Assembly (NCBI GenBank): GCA_964495465.1
Contig: CAZBWE010000035.1
Span: 1-23,074, forward strand
Length of the DNA: 23,074 nucleotides
Reading direction: 5' to 3'
Source: CAZBWE01 sp964495465
Lineage (GTDB): Bacteria; Planctomycetota; Phycisphaerae; Sedimentisphaerales; Anaerobacaceae
Shown: positions 14,692-22,471 of the stretch, one piece after another
Numbering within the stretch: the first letter of the stretch is position 1
Layout: each line of letters starts with the position of its first letter
Position numbers and translations under genes: made by a program
The notes under the pieces: model-generated
What the model saw: only the letters and a program-made list of their open reading frames with translations
Database searches by the model: none
What the model was told of the DNA's origin: nothing

Positions 14692-17157
14692 ATGCCTCAG
14701 AACAAATTACAAAAAAAGTTACAGGATAAAACCAGCTTTATTGTTTATGTGGAATTGACGGGCGGGTTCGGTTTTAATTTTAGTCCAATCGAAAAATTTC
14801 TCGGTGTCTATAAAGCCGCCTGTGAATCTGCCAACAATTCGATAATACCCGCCGGTTTTGATTTTGTCGGTATCACCTCAACGCAAAACCCGGGCGGACA
14901 GGCCAACATTAGACCGGCTGATGTTCTCATCCGGTTAATGTCAAAAGACCTGCTGGGCGGGCTTGATTTTATGCCGCATATCTCCTGCAAGGACCACAAT
15001 GCCTATGGAATAATAAGCTCTCTCGCAGGTTACAAAAATTCCGGCGTCGAGACCGTTCTGGCCCTAACAGGCGATAAGCCCATAGGAGCCAAAGGCGTTT
15101 TCGAGCTGGACTCAATCGGGCTGTTAAGTCTCATCAAAAAGATAAACAACGAATCATACGCAAAGGCACAGCCGGATAAACTCAATGAGGTTCACCAGTT
15201 CTTTCCCGGCGCTGCTGTTTCACCCTTCAAATATACCGAGGGTTCGCAGATGCAGCAGTACTACAAAATGGAAAAAAAGATAGCCAGTGGTGCAGAGTTC
15301 CTTATCACGCAGGTCGGGTGGGACTGGCGAAAATCGGTCGAGCTTTTCAGGTACATAAGTGAAAACAAGCTGGACATACCTGTTATCGGCAATGTCTATC
15401 TTTTAAGCACCATTACATCTGCAGCGAGACTTATGCACGATATCAAGCTGCCGGGCTGTTTCGTCAGCGATGCTCTTCTGACGAAAATATACTCAGAGAA
15501 AATCGAAGACCACATAGAACGAGCCGCTCAGCAGGCAGCGATGTATAAAGCCATCGGTGCGGCAGGTGTTGATATAAGCGGAGTTGACGATTTTGAAATG
15601 TTCATCAAGATTCTTCAAAGAGCTGCTGAAATCGGCACCGACTGGGAACAATTCAAGGACAATCTCTGCTGGCCTGCCGAAAACGGATTTTATCTGTATG
15701 ACCGGGCAGGCAAAAGGGTGGCGTTGTCAAAACCACGCAGGAAGTTTAAGCAAAGATTTTTTAACTTCTTCCACCGAGCTATCCTGGACCCGAATTACAG
15801 GGGCTTTCATATATCCAAAAAGATAATGGCAGCTCTGGGAACTGAAAAAGGCAAAGGAGTCATCTACAAATTGTTCAACGCATTTGAAAATGGTTTTAAG
15901 TATCTGATGTTCGACTGCGAGGAATGCGGTGACTGCTTCCTGCCGGAGAATTTCGGACTTTGCACAATCGGCGGTTGCGAAAAAGGAATGAACAATGCAC
16001 CCTGCGGCGATGCGACAGTTAACGGCTACTGCGGCAATAACCTTGAGCGAATTTGCATAGGTGAACTGATATATGAGGCGGCAGCGGCGGAAAAAGACGG
16101 TCTTGAGAAACTCAGGGCCACGATAAACAAGCCCAGGAATCCTGATTTAGAGCATACATCGTCTATCCTGAATTATCTCTTTGGAAAGGACCATACGGTG
16201 AAAAACATTTTGGTAAGCATTGGCGAATCAATCCACGCTTCAATCCCAAAGACAGGCAAGATAATGAAACAATTGTCGGAAATCGGGCCTAAAGCGTATT
16301 CATCGCCAAGCGAGCCGTTGAGCTACATCAGGGCACTTATCGAATCGCAGGCGGCCGATGGCACCGATTTCATAGCAGTCAACCTCGATTCATTCGCAGA
16401 AGACGATCCGCAAACCGCCGTCGATATGATGGTCGAATACGTCCGGCTGGTTCGCAAGTGGGGCAGGGGCGTTCCGGTTTGCATCGACAGCAGTAACAAC
16501 GATGTTCTTACAGCCGGCCTGAAGGAGTGGTTCAACACGCAGGGGCAGGTCAAACAGCCGCTTATAAATTCGGTCAAGACATATACCATTGATAAGATAC
16601 TGCCGCTAAAGAGCAAATACGACTTTGCCTTTATCGGCCTTTTAGTCAGCGAAGACAAGCCGACCGGTCCCGGCGGTTCACATTCCATTGAAGAGCTGTA
16701 TAACCTGGCAAAAGAGATTTTCGACGCCGCGGTCAATAAATACGGTTTTAAGCCGGAAGAGATATTCTTCGATTCGACGGTATTCCCGTTAGCGATAGAT
16801 ATGCCGATGGAGCCGAATGTTCCGAGTTACACATATCGAGCGTTCGAGACAATAAAGAAAATCAAAGGCGACCCAAAGATGAAGGGCGTGCATTGCTGTC
16901 TGGGTGTGAGCAATAGTGTGCGTGACTTGCCTGGTCGTAAAATCGGCGTCTGCAGGGCATACGTAGCAAAGGCGATGGAATACGGACTCGATGCAGCTAT
17001 CGTCAACGTTGCACATCATTACGGTCAGGTTGAGCCGGCGCCGGAACTGCTGGAGCTGGTCGATGCCTACGCAAAAATGGACGGCTCCGTTGAAAGATTG
17101 AATAAAGCAATGGAATTAATGAGCAAACTCTGCCGAGAAAACAGAAAATCATCCTGA
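14692..17157 (+). CDS. MetF-MetV-pterin methyltransferase fusion
   Basis: 821 residues in three parts. Residues 1-310 are a methylenetetrahydrofolate reductase barrel (ISCKDHN at 97-103, LALTGDKP at 123-130, FLITQVGWD at 203-211, IPVIGNVYLL at 229-238). Residues 385-485 are the cysteine-rich MetV-type C-terminal domain; Cys409, 412, 415, 424, 429, 438 and 447 probably bind an Fe-S cluster or zinc. Residues 505-815 are a pterin-binding methyltransferase domain (IGESIHA at 510-516, NLDSF at 564-568, CIDSSNNDV at 597-605, PLINSVK at 623-629, GVSNSVRDLPGR at 738-749) like AcsE/MeTr. Together they suggest reduction of methylene-H4folate and handling of the methyl group for a corrinoid or methionine route. 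No corrinoid protein gene is adjacent. No Shine-Dalgarno precedes the ATG. The last two codons (Ser-Ser) lie beyond the duplicated 154 bp. Confidence 0.85.
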   Translation: MPQNKLQKKLQDKTSFIVYVELTGGFGFNFSPIEKFLGVYKAACESANNSIIPAGFDFVGITSTQNPGGQANIRPADVLIRLMSKDLLGGLDFMPHISCKDHNAYGIISSLAGYKNSGVETVLALTGDKPIGAKGVFELDSIGLLSLIKKINNESYAKAQPDKLNEVHQFFPGAAVSPFKYTEGSQMQQYYKMEKKIASGAEFLITQVGWDWRKSVELFRYISENKLDIPVIGNVYLLSTITSAARLMHDIKLPGCFVSDALLTKIYSEKIEDHIERAAQQAAMYKAIGAAGVDISGVDDFEMFIKILQRAAEIGTDWEQFKDNLCWPAENGFYLYDRAGKRVALSKPRRKFKQRFFNFFHRAILDPNYRGFHISKKIMAALGTEKGKGVIYKLFNAFENGFKYLMFDCEECGDCFLPENFGLCTIGGCEKGMNNAPCGDATVNGYCGNNLERICIGELIYEAAAAEKDGLEKLRATINKPRNPDLEHTSSILNYLFGKDHTVKNILVSIGESIHASIPKTGKIMKQLSEIGPKAYSSPSEPLSYIRALIESQAADGTDFIAVNLDSFAEDDPQTAVDMMVEYVRLVRKWGRGVPVCIDSSNNDVLTAGLKEWFNTQGQVKQPLINSVKTYTIDKILPLKSKYDFAFIGLLVSEDKPTGPGGSHSIEELYNLAKEIFDAAVNKYGFKPEEIFFDSTVFPLAIDMPMEPNVPSYTYRAFETIKKIKGDPKMKGVHCCLGVSNSVRDLPGRKIGVCRAYVAKAMEYGLDAAIVNVAHHYGQVEPAPELLELVDAYAKMDGSVERLNKAMELMSKLCRENRKSS
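16996..17149. repeat. 154-bp perfect direct repeat, left copy
   Basis: Identical base for base to 18547-18700 (offset 1551). It covers about the last 50 codons of the MetF-type gene. The match stops immediately after AGAAAAT: here the next base is C (frame continues Ser-Ser-stop), in the other copy A (stop TAA). Confidence 0.97.
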
Positions 17158-17184
17158 CTTATCAAAGAATATTTGTTTTCAGAC

Positions 17185-17213
17185 TTGACGAGCATACTGT
17201 AATAGTTTATTAT
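17185..17213 (+). promoter_or_regulatory. promoter of the PRTase-SLOG cassette
   Basis: TTGACG (17185-17190) and TATTAT (17208-17213) are separated by exactly 17 bp, inside the inserted DNA. The start would be near 17220, with a leader of about 45 nt. The cassette therefore does not depend on the upstream gene's promoter. Confidence 0.75.
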
Positions 17214-17263
17214 GTACATAAATCTATATATCATACTTAGTAATGCGGTAGAGTACCTATTAG

Positions 17264-17875
17264 ATGAAAATAGGACTAACAGAGATGATTAAAATCTCAC
17301 CAAGAAAGATCAAAGGGAATTGGGATAATGGCTATGCTCTAGATTTTCATACGGTCAGCAGCGGTTATATCGGCGATGATGAATATGGCCATCCACAGTT
17401 CGAAACCAAGCGTACAGCCATCGGTGAACTTTTATATCAACTAAAGTATGGGCAAGATAAATCGGTCATAGAGTCAATTGTGACAACAACAGGTAATTTT
17501 GTAAGAGAGAAGTCGTGGCCGATAGATTTAGTCATTCCAGTTCCCGCTTCCCGCTATCGTTCTTTTCAGCCGGTTTTCGCTTTAGCAAAACGTTTGGCGA
17601 ATAACCTGAATGTTACTTTTTGCGGAGGGTGCGTAGCAAAGGTCAAAAACATTCCGGAACTGAAGGGCGTATTTGACTTTGATGAGCGTGCGAAGTTATT
17701 GAGCGGTGCTTTCCAAGTTGACCGAACTAATGTCAAAGGGAAGCGTATATTGTTATTTGATGATTTATATCGGTCAGGCGCTACGATGAACGAAGTATCT
17801 TCCAAACTTAAAGATTTGGGGAAAGCTGCCTGTATTTATGTACTTGTATTAACAATGACTCGGAGACTTCGATGA
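17264..17875 (+). CDS. phosphoribosyltransferase (ComF-like)
   Basis: 203 residues. The PRPP-binding loop of type I phosphoribosyltransferases is clear at 162-174 (ILLFDDLYRSGAT), with the IPVPASRYR strand-loop at 91-99 that ComF-type proteins share, and ELLYQLKYGQD at 55-65 also ComF-like. The N-terminal zinc finger of true ComF is missing. The family moves or releases bases using PRPP-type nucleotides; the substrate is unknown. ATG at 17285 (eighth codon) is a possible start, and neither start has a strong ribosome site. The stop overlaps the next ATG (ATGA), indicating translational coupling. Base composition is lower in G+C than the flanks (about 38% in a sampled line of the downstream partner gene against 50-67% in sampled flanking lines), supporting acquisition. 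PRTase and SLOG genes are known to co-occur in nucleotide-centred conflict systems, so a role there is inferred. Confidence 0.8.
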   Translation: MKIGLTEMIKISPRKIKGNWDNGYALDFHTVSSGYIGDDEYGHPQFETKRTAIGELLYQLKYGQDKSVIESIVTTTGNFVREKSWPIDLVIPVPASRYRSFQPVFALAKRLANNLNVTFCGGCVAKVKNIPELKGVFDFDERAKLLSGAFQVDRTNVKGKRILLFDDLYRSGATMNEVSSKLKDLGKAACIYVLVLTMTRRLR

Positions 17876-18423
17876 AAAAGGTAGTCTTCGGTGGTTCTCG
17901 GAAGTTAGGAAAACTTAATCAAACAATTAGAGAACACATCGATGACATAGTGGCTAAAAGATACCTCGTGCTTATCGGGGATGCTAATGGTGCAGACCGG
18001 GCGATGCAGGAGTATTTGGCCCAAAAAAGTTATCCCCATGTGTTAGTATTCTGTGCCGGAAGTACTTGCAGGAACAACATTGGCAAATGGGAAATTCGTT
18101 TTGTTCCGAGTAACAGAACCAACAAAGATTTTCAGCATTACGTAATTCGTGACAAACAAATGGCCAATGAAGCAGATTATGGCTTTATGATATGGGATGG
18201 AAAAAGTAAGGGCACACTCAATCAAATTATTAATCTTATCGAGTTGGATAAACCCGTGTTAGTTTACTTTTCTCCGAAGAAAAGGTCTTTTAGTATAAAG
18301 TCTGTTCACGATTTACCTAATCTACTATCATTATGCGATCGTGGGGTAATAGAACTGCTTGGAAATTTGTTGGGATTAAGTCGGCGAATTCAACCTGATC
18401 AACTACGGCTAAATTTCACATAA
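17872..18423 (+). CDS. SLOG-superfamily nucleotide-binding protein (YspA/DUF2493-like)
   Basis: 183 residues. A Rossmann-like SLOG domain is indicated by FGGSR at 6-10, IGDANGADRAMQEYL at 35-49 (the G-x-A-x-GADR nucleotide-binding motif) and RDKQMANEADYGFMIWDGKSKGT at 93-115, equivalent to the family's RNxxMxxxAD...WDGxSxGT. SLOG proteins bind or process nucleotides and nucleotide-derived ligands, DprA and LOG being known members. The last 45 residues (about 138-183) form an additional helical tail of unknown role. It overlaps the PRTase gene by four bases, so the two are probably made together and may act on one ligand. Low G+C and the flanking direct repeat mark it as part of an inserted cassette. 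The exact ligand and biological role cannot be read from the sequence. Confidence 0.8.
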   Translation: MKKVVFGGSRKLGKLNQTIREHIDDIVAKRYLVLIGDANGADRAMQEYLAQKSYPHVLVFCAGSTCRNNIGKWEIRFVPSNRTNKDFQHYVIRDKQMANEADYGFMIWDGKSKGTLNQIINLIELDKPVLVYFSPKKRSFSIKSVHDLPNLLSLCDRGVIELLGNLLGLSRRIQPDQLRLNFT

Positions 18424-18540
18424 CAAACACTCTCATATGACTAAGGAAATCTAGCCGATTATCTGCCTTCATTTTCCAGTTTAAACATTTATATTATTAG
18501 GAGTCAATCCCTGTAATAGCCAGATGACTACGTCCACATC

Positions 18541-18702
18541 GTTGCGGCTATCGTCAACGTTGCACATCATTACGGTCAGGTTGAGCCGGCGCCGGAACTG
18601 CTGGAGCTGGTCGATGCCTACGCAAAAATGGACGGCTCCGTTGAAAGATTGAATAAAGCAATGGAATTAATGAGCAAACTCTGCCGAGAAAACAGAAAAT
18701 AA
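18541..18702 (+). pseudogene. orphan 3' fragment of the MetF-type fusion gene
   Basis: In frame it encodes VAAIVNVAHHYGQVEP through LCRENRK then TAA, duplicating residues 768-819 of the intact gene. It has no start and no gene body. The first few bases differ (GAT to GTT, GCA to GCG), and everything from 18547 to 18700 is identical. It is either the original gene end displaced by insertion or a copy brought by the element. Confidence 0.92.
18547..18700. repeat. 154-bp perfect direct repeat, right copy
   Basis: The second copy of 16996-17149. The DNA between the copies (17150-18546, 1397 bp) holds the promoter and the PRTase-SLOG pair. Recombination between copies would remove 1551 bp and restore a single gene end. 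Confidence 0.97.
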
Positions 18703-18859
18703 ACAAAGCTATAAGGATGAACGTTTCACCCTGCGTGAATAAAATATCTTCTTGAAAATTCCTTCACCACCCGTTATTTTAGTCACTCTAAAGAATGGCT
18801 GTTTTTCAACGTATAGCCAAGCTGACGTATAATGTGATATTTTATTCAGGAGAAAGCGA

Positions 18860-19987
18860 ATGACAGATAAAAAAGCGGACCTGGCCGGACCGGGAATCGG
18901 AAACTATGCCGAACTGGAAAAAATCCTTCCACAGAACTACAATTCGCTATTAAGCCCAAAAGAAACCCAGATTGCCACCTATGCAGTGAAAGACTACATC
19001 GAGAAAAACCTCTGCAAAGAGCTTAACCTGATTCGCGTTACCGTCCCTCTAATCGTTGACGTGGAAAGCGGTGTCAATGACCTGCTCGACCGTGACGGCT
19101 CCAGAACACCAATCGAGTTTTCCTGCGGCCTTGGCCTGGAAAAACCCATCCGTGCCCAGATTGTCCAGGCGGCCACCAAATGGAAAAGAATGGCCCTGAA
19201 GCAATTCGGAATGGAAGTTGGCGAAGGTCTGCTCACCGATATGCGGGCCGTCCGCAAGGATTACTTTCTCGACCACGACCATAGCGTTTACGTTGACCAA
19301 TGGGACTGGGAGCTGACCATAACCAAAGGGCAGAGAAATTTAAAATTCCTGCAAGAAGTCGTAAAGAAAATCTGGAAGGTTCTCAAAGGGGCTGAGACCT
19401 GCGTCCAGGAAATGTTCCCCAAGCTTAAAACCGACAAGTATCGAAACCTGCCGGATGAGCTGACCTTCATTCACGCCGAAGAAATTCTCGACAGATTTCC
19501 CGACCTGCCTCGCAAGCAGCGAGAAAACGCCATCCTGCAGGAACACCCGGCCGTCTTTATAATCGGCATCGGCTGGGTGCTCGAAGACGGCTATCCACAC
19601 GAAATGAGAGCAGCAGACTACGATGACTGGGTAACAGAAACCACGTCCGAGGACGGAAGGCCAATGCACGGGCTCAACGGCGATATACTCGTCTGGAATC
19701 CTGTCACCAAACGCCGACATGAGCTGACCTCAATGGGCATCCGCATTAATCCTGAGACATTGAAAAAACAACTGGAAATTTCAGGCCAGCTTGATTTTCT
19801 AAAGCTGCCATACCATCAGGCCATTATCAACAACAAGATTCCGCTGAGCATCGGCGGGGGCATCGGCCAATCCCGAACGTTTATGCTTTTATTGAAAAAA
19901 GCCCACATCGGTGAAGTCAGCGCCACCGTCTGGCCCAAAATACTAAAGGATATGTGCAAAAAGAAAAATATACATGTTATAGAATAA
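18860..19987 (+). CDS. asnA: aspartate-ammonia ligase
   Basis: 375 residues; the family is usually 330-345, and the extra length is mostly an N-terminal stretch of about 25 residues. AsnA makes asparagine from aspartate, ammonia and ATP (EC 6.3.1.1) in the cytoplasm and has a class-II aminoacyl-tRNA-synthetase fold. Visible signatures: VPLIVDVESGVNDLLDRDG (62-80), SVYVDQWDWE (142-151), a GLNGDILVWNP motif near 272-282, and GGGIGQSRTFMLLL near the C-terminus, which contributes to ATP binding. A TATAAT at 18828-18833 and AGGAG 8 nt before the ATG give it its own expression signals. It sits just downstream of the cassette's right repeat, so the insertion left it intact. Confidence 0.96.
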   Translation: MTDKKADLAGPGIGNYAELEKILPQNYNSLLSPKETQIATYAVKDYIEKNLCKELNLIRVTVPLIVDVESGVNDLLDRDGSRTPIEFSCGLGLEKPIRAQIVQAATKWKRMALKQFGMEVGEGLLTDMRAVRKDYFLDHDHSVYVDQWDWELTITKGQRNLKFLQEVVKKIWKVLKGAETCVQEMFPKLKTDKYRNLPDELTFIHAEEILDRFPDLPRKQRENAILQEHPAVFIIGIGWVLEDGYPHEMRAADYDDWVTETTSEDGRPMHGLNGDILVWNPVTKRRHELTSMGIRINPETLKKQLEISGQLDFLKLPYHQAIINNKIPLSIGGGIGQSRTFMLLLKKAHIGEVSATVWPKILKDMCKKKNIHVIE

Positions 19988-20083
19988 TGAGTGTTTTATT
20001 CTTGACGGTGTGAGTAGAATCCTGTAGAAGGGAAGCTCGGCCTAACAATTTAAAGAAAAGCATAAAGAAGGGAGTTGTAAACC

Positions 20084-20500
20084 ATGGCAAAAACAGAGAA
20101 AAGTCCAGAAGGAAGTCCCGAAGCGGGTGACCAGCCACAAGAACCCAAAGAAGGTCAACAGGAACAACCCACCGAGCCAATCAGTAAAGACGCCCGTACC
20201 TGGGCGATGTTGTGCCATCTATTGGCTATTTTCACGGGTTTTATCGCACCATTGATTATTTGGCTGATAAAGAAAGACGAGGACCCGTTTGTCAACAGCC
20301 AGGGTAAAGAGGCACTGAATTTTCAGATTACAGTGGCCATAGCGATGATTGTTTCGTGGTTACTCCTTTTTGCCGTCATTGGGTGTTTCCTTATGCCAGC
20401 AGTCTGGATAGTAGATATAATCTTTTGCGTTCTTGCCACGATAAAAGCCAACGGCGGCCAGCATTACCGCTATCCGATTAGCATCCGGTTCATCAAGTAA
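20084..20500 (+). CDS. DUF4870 (Tic20-like) small membrane protein
   Basis: 138 residues. The first 36 are hydrophilic and rich in Glu, Pro and Gln. Then RTWAMLCHLLAIFTGFIAPLIIWLIKKDEDPFV (38-70), the DUF4870 signature, forms the first membrane segment; NSQGKEALNFQI follows, then segments at about 80-100 and 102-122, ending YRYPISIRFIK. The family's function is unknown. AAGGGAG lies 9 nt before the ATG. A possible promoter (TTGACG at 20002-20007, TAGAAG at 20025-20030, 17-bp spacer) sits between it and asnA. The 234 bp after the gene contain a MITE-like repeat. Confidence 0.85.
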   Translation: MAKTEKSPEGSPEAGDQPQEPKEGQQEQPTEPISKDARTWAMLCHLLAIFTGFIAPLIIWLIKKDEDPFVNSQGKEALNFQITVAIAMIVSWLLLFAVIGCFLMPAVWIVDIIFCVLATIKANGGQHYRYPISIRFIK

Positions 20501-20529
20501 CGAACAAAGTAGTTTTGGGTTTTTAATTA

Positions 20530-20670
20530 GCTATGTAGAAACCTTTGTATTTGTCATGCTGAGCGTAGCGAAGCATCTGGTCAGCGAATGACAATTTAGC
20601 CTCGCTGCCCGGATTCTTCACCCGCCATTGGCAGGTTCAGAATGACTTTTGGGTAAGTTTTCTACAAAGC
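20530..20670. repeat. second MITE-like palindromic element
   Basis: GCTATGTAGAAA (20530-20541) and its complement TTTCTACAAAGC (20659-20670) match at 11 of 12 positions. Inside, TGTCATGCTGAGCGTAGCGAAGCATCT at one end and TTCAGAATGACTTTT at the other form a further inverted pair (GTCATnCTGA). It is 141 bp, non-coding, and unrelated in sequence to the element at 3611-3803. It resembles dispersed repeats seen in intergenic DNA of many environmental bacteria. Confidence 0.6.
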
Positions 20671-20698
20671 ATTTTTAATTTTGAGTTGATCGTCCAAC

Positions 20699-20727
20699 TT
20701 GCCAAGTTGCTGCTTTTACGCTATTAT
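20699..20727 (+). promoter_or_regulatory. smpB promoter, predicted leaderless
   Basis: TTGCCA (20699-20704) and TATTAT (20722-20727) are exactly 17 bp apart. The ATG of smpB starts 7 bp after the -10, at the expected transcription start, and no Shine-Dalgarno can fit. Confidence 0.7.
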
Positions 20728-20734
20728 AGCTTAA

Positions 20735-21223
20735 ATGGCAGCGAAATGGCGTAAGAGTGAAAATCAACAAGCACCCAAAACAGTTAATAAAAAGGCCTAC
20801 CGAAATTTCGAGCTTGTCGAGAAGTTCGAGGCGGGTCTGGAGCTATTGGGCACGGAGGTAAAATCGCTGCGGGCCAGCCAGGCCGACCTTGAAGGTTCAT
20901 ACGCACGAGTAGAAAACGGCCAGTGCTGGCTGGTCGGCGCAAAAATCGCCCAGTATAAGCAGGCAGGTGGTATCGAACACAACCCGACCAGAAAAAGAAA
21001 GCTGCTGCTTCATAAACACGAAATCCACAGGATAAGAATCAAGCTCGAACAAAGGGGATTTACATTAGTGCCTTTGCAGATTTATTTTAATGACAGAGGA
21101 TATGCAAAAATCGAAATGGCCCTTGCCACAGGCAAGAGAAAATACGATAAACGAAGGGCAATCACCGAGCGCCAGCAAAAAAAAGACATTGAAAAAGATA
21201 CAAAGAAGTATCGCAAAAGATAG
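20735..21223 (+). CDS. smpB: SsrA-binding protein SmpB
   Basis: 162 residues, normal size with a slightly long N-terminus. Signatures: NKKAYRNFELVEKFEAGLELLGTEVKSLR (18-46), DLEGSYARVENG, YKQAGGIEHNPTRKRKLLLHK and the C-terminal basic tail KRKYDKRRAITERQQKKDIEKDTKKYRKR, which enters the ribosome's mRNA channel. SmpB escorts tmRNA to stalled ribosomes for rescue. The tmRNA gene is not in this window. It is followed after 11 bp by the DUF1844 gene and probably shares its transcript with it. Confidence 0.97.
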   Translation: MAAKWRKSENQQAPKTVNKKAYRNFELVEKFEAGLELLGTEVKSLRASQADLEGSYARVENGQCWLVGAKIAQYKQAGGIEHNPTRKRKLLLHKHEIHRIRIKLEQRGFTLVPLQIYFNDRGYAKIEMALATGKRKYDKRRAITERQQKKDIEKDTKKYRKR

Positions 21224-21234
21224 AGGTTGCTAAA

Positions 21235-21624
21235 ATGGCTGAAGAAGAGAAAAAAGAAGAAAAAAAGATTATTGTCGATGAAGACTGGAAGAAAGAGGCC
21301 CAGAAGGAAAAAGAGATATTAGCTGCGCAGGAAAAAGAGGAGAAAAAAGAAGAAGAACAAAGCAAACGCACCGGGCCTCTGCCGAAGGGCAATTTCGCCG
21401 CCCTGATAAGCATGCTCACAACACAGGCACTATTCTCTTTAGGCCTGCTGCAGATAAAAGGCCAAGAGCAAAAAAAGCCGGACCTCGAACTGGCGAAATA
21501 CAACATCGATATGCTCGAAACCATCGAAGAAAAAACCAAAGGCAACCTGAGTGAAGAAGAAAAGAAGGTCCTCGAGAATACACTTAACGAAATCCGTATG
21601 GCCTATGTCAAGATTTCAGGATAA
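21235..21624 (+). CDS. DUF1844 family protein
   Basis: 129 residues. The first 45 are almost entirely Glu, Lys and Ala and should form a charged helix. The conserved part, 51-125 (KGNFAALISMLTTQALFSLGLLQ, then DLELAKYNIDMLETIEEKTKGNLSEEEKKVLENTLNEIRMAYV), is the DUF1844 domain, of unknown function. AGAGG precedes the ATG. The short distance to smpB and to trpC (40 bp) suggests an operon smpB-DUF1844-trpC. Confidence 0.85.
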   Translation: MAEEEKKEEKKIIVDEDWKKEAQKEKEILAAQEKEEKKEEEQSKRTGPLPKGNFAALISMLTTQALFSLGLLQIKGQEQKKPDLELAKYNIDMLETIEEKTKGNLSEEEKKVLENTLNEIRMAYVKISG

Positions 21625-21664
21625 AAAAGAATTGAGAATACAAAATTGAGCAAAGGCGGTCTAA

Positions 21665-22465
21665 TTGAACATACTGGATAAAATTATAGCCGACAAAAAG
21701 GCCGAGGTTAAGTTTCGCAAATCACAGGCAACTCTCGAGCAGCTCAAAGAGCAAGTTCGCCCGATGAGCAAGTGCCGCAATTTCTATAAAGCGATTACCC
21801 GGCCGAATGCCCGCGGTATAAACGTCATTGCAGAGGTCAAAAAGGCCTCGCCCTCAGCAGGGATTATCCGCAGGGATTTCGACCCGGTGGCGATTGCGAA
21901 AACCTATGAAAAATGCGGCGCCGATGCAATCAGCGTCCTGACCGATGAAAAATATTTTCAGGGCCGGCTCGAATATATAAAGCAGATAAAAGAAACGGTG
22001 GATTTGCCCATCCTGCGAAAGGATTTTACCATCGATATCTGGCAGGCTTACGAATCCCGTGCCGCAGGCGCCGATGCGATACTGCTGATAGCAGAAACGC
22101 TAAAACCCGGCGAACTGATGGACCTGATGATAGCCGCAGCGGAATTATCCTTAACTATCCTTCTGGAAGTCCATCAGGCAGATACGTTGCTTAATGTCCG
22201 CAGTATGATTGGCTTTCCCAAAAAGGGTTACAGCGTTCTCGGAATCAACAATCGCAACCTCGATACGATGGAGGTGGATTTAAATACGACCAGCCGATTG
22301 GCGGAACTTATCGATAATAAAAATGAACTTGTATCAGAGAGCGGGATAAAAACACGAGCCGATGTCGAAAAACTAAAAGATATCGGAGTCAGGGCGGTTT
22401 TGGTCGGCCAGGTGCTGTGCGAAAACGAAAATATAGAAGCAAAGTTTAAAGAGCTATTCGGGTGA
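21665..22465 (+). CDS. trpC: indole-3-glycerol phosphate synthase
   Basis: 266 residues from a TTG start that is supported by AAAGGCGGT just upstream. It converts CdRP to indole-3-glycerol phosphate in tryptophan synthesis. Barrel motifs include VIAEVKKASPSAG (Lys catalytic region), DAISVLTDEKYFQG, LRKDFTID, GADAILLIAE, LLEVHQ, LGINNRNLDT, SESGI and AVLVGQVL, in the family's normal order. No other trp genes are in the window, so the tryptophan pathway is scattered in this genome. It probably ends the smpB operon; two tight hairpins follow the stop. Confidence 0.97.
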   Translation: MNILDKIIADKKAEVKFRKSQATLEQLKEQVRPMSKCRNFYKAITRPNARGINVIAEVKKASPSAGIIRRDFDPVAIAKTYEKCGADAISVLTDEKYFQGRLEYIKQIKETVDLPILRKDFTIDIWQAYESRAAGADAILLIAETLKPGELMDLMIAAAELSLTILLEVHQADTLLNVRSMIGFPKKGYSVLGINNRNLDTMEVDLNTTSRLAELIDNKNELVSESGIKTRADVEKLKDIGVRAVLVGQVLCENENIEAKFKELFG

Positions 22466-22471
22466 GAAGAA

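Noticed and set aside
16323..16736. 137-codon minus-strand frame within the MetF-type fusion
   Set aside because: It overlaps conserved methyltransferase motifs on the opposite strand, and no start signals are visible.
17150..18546. insertion sequence
   Set aside because: No transposase or terminal inverted repeats; the genes are a PRTase and a SLOG protein.
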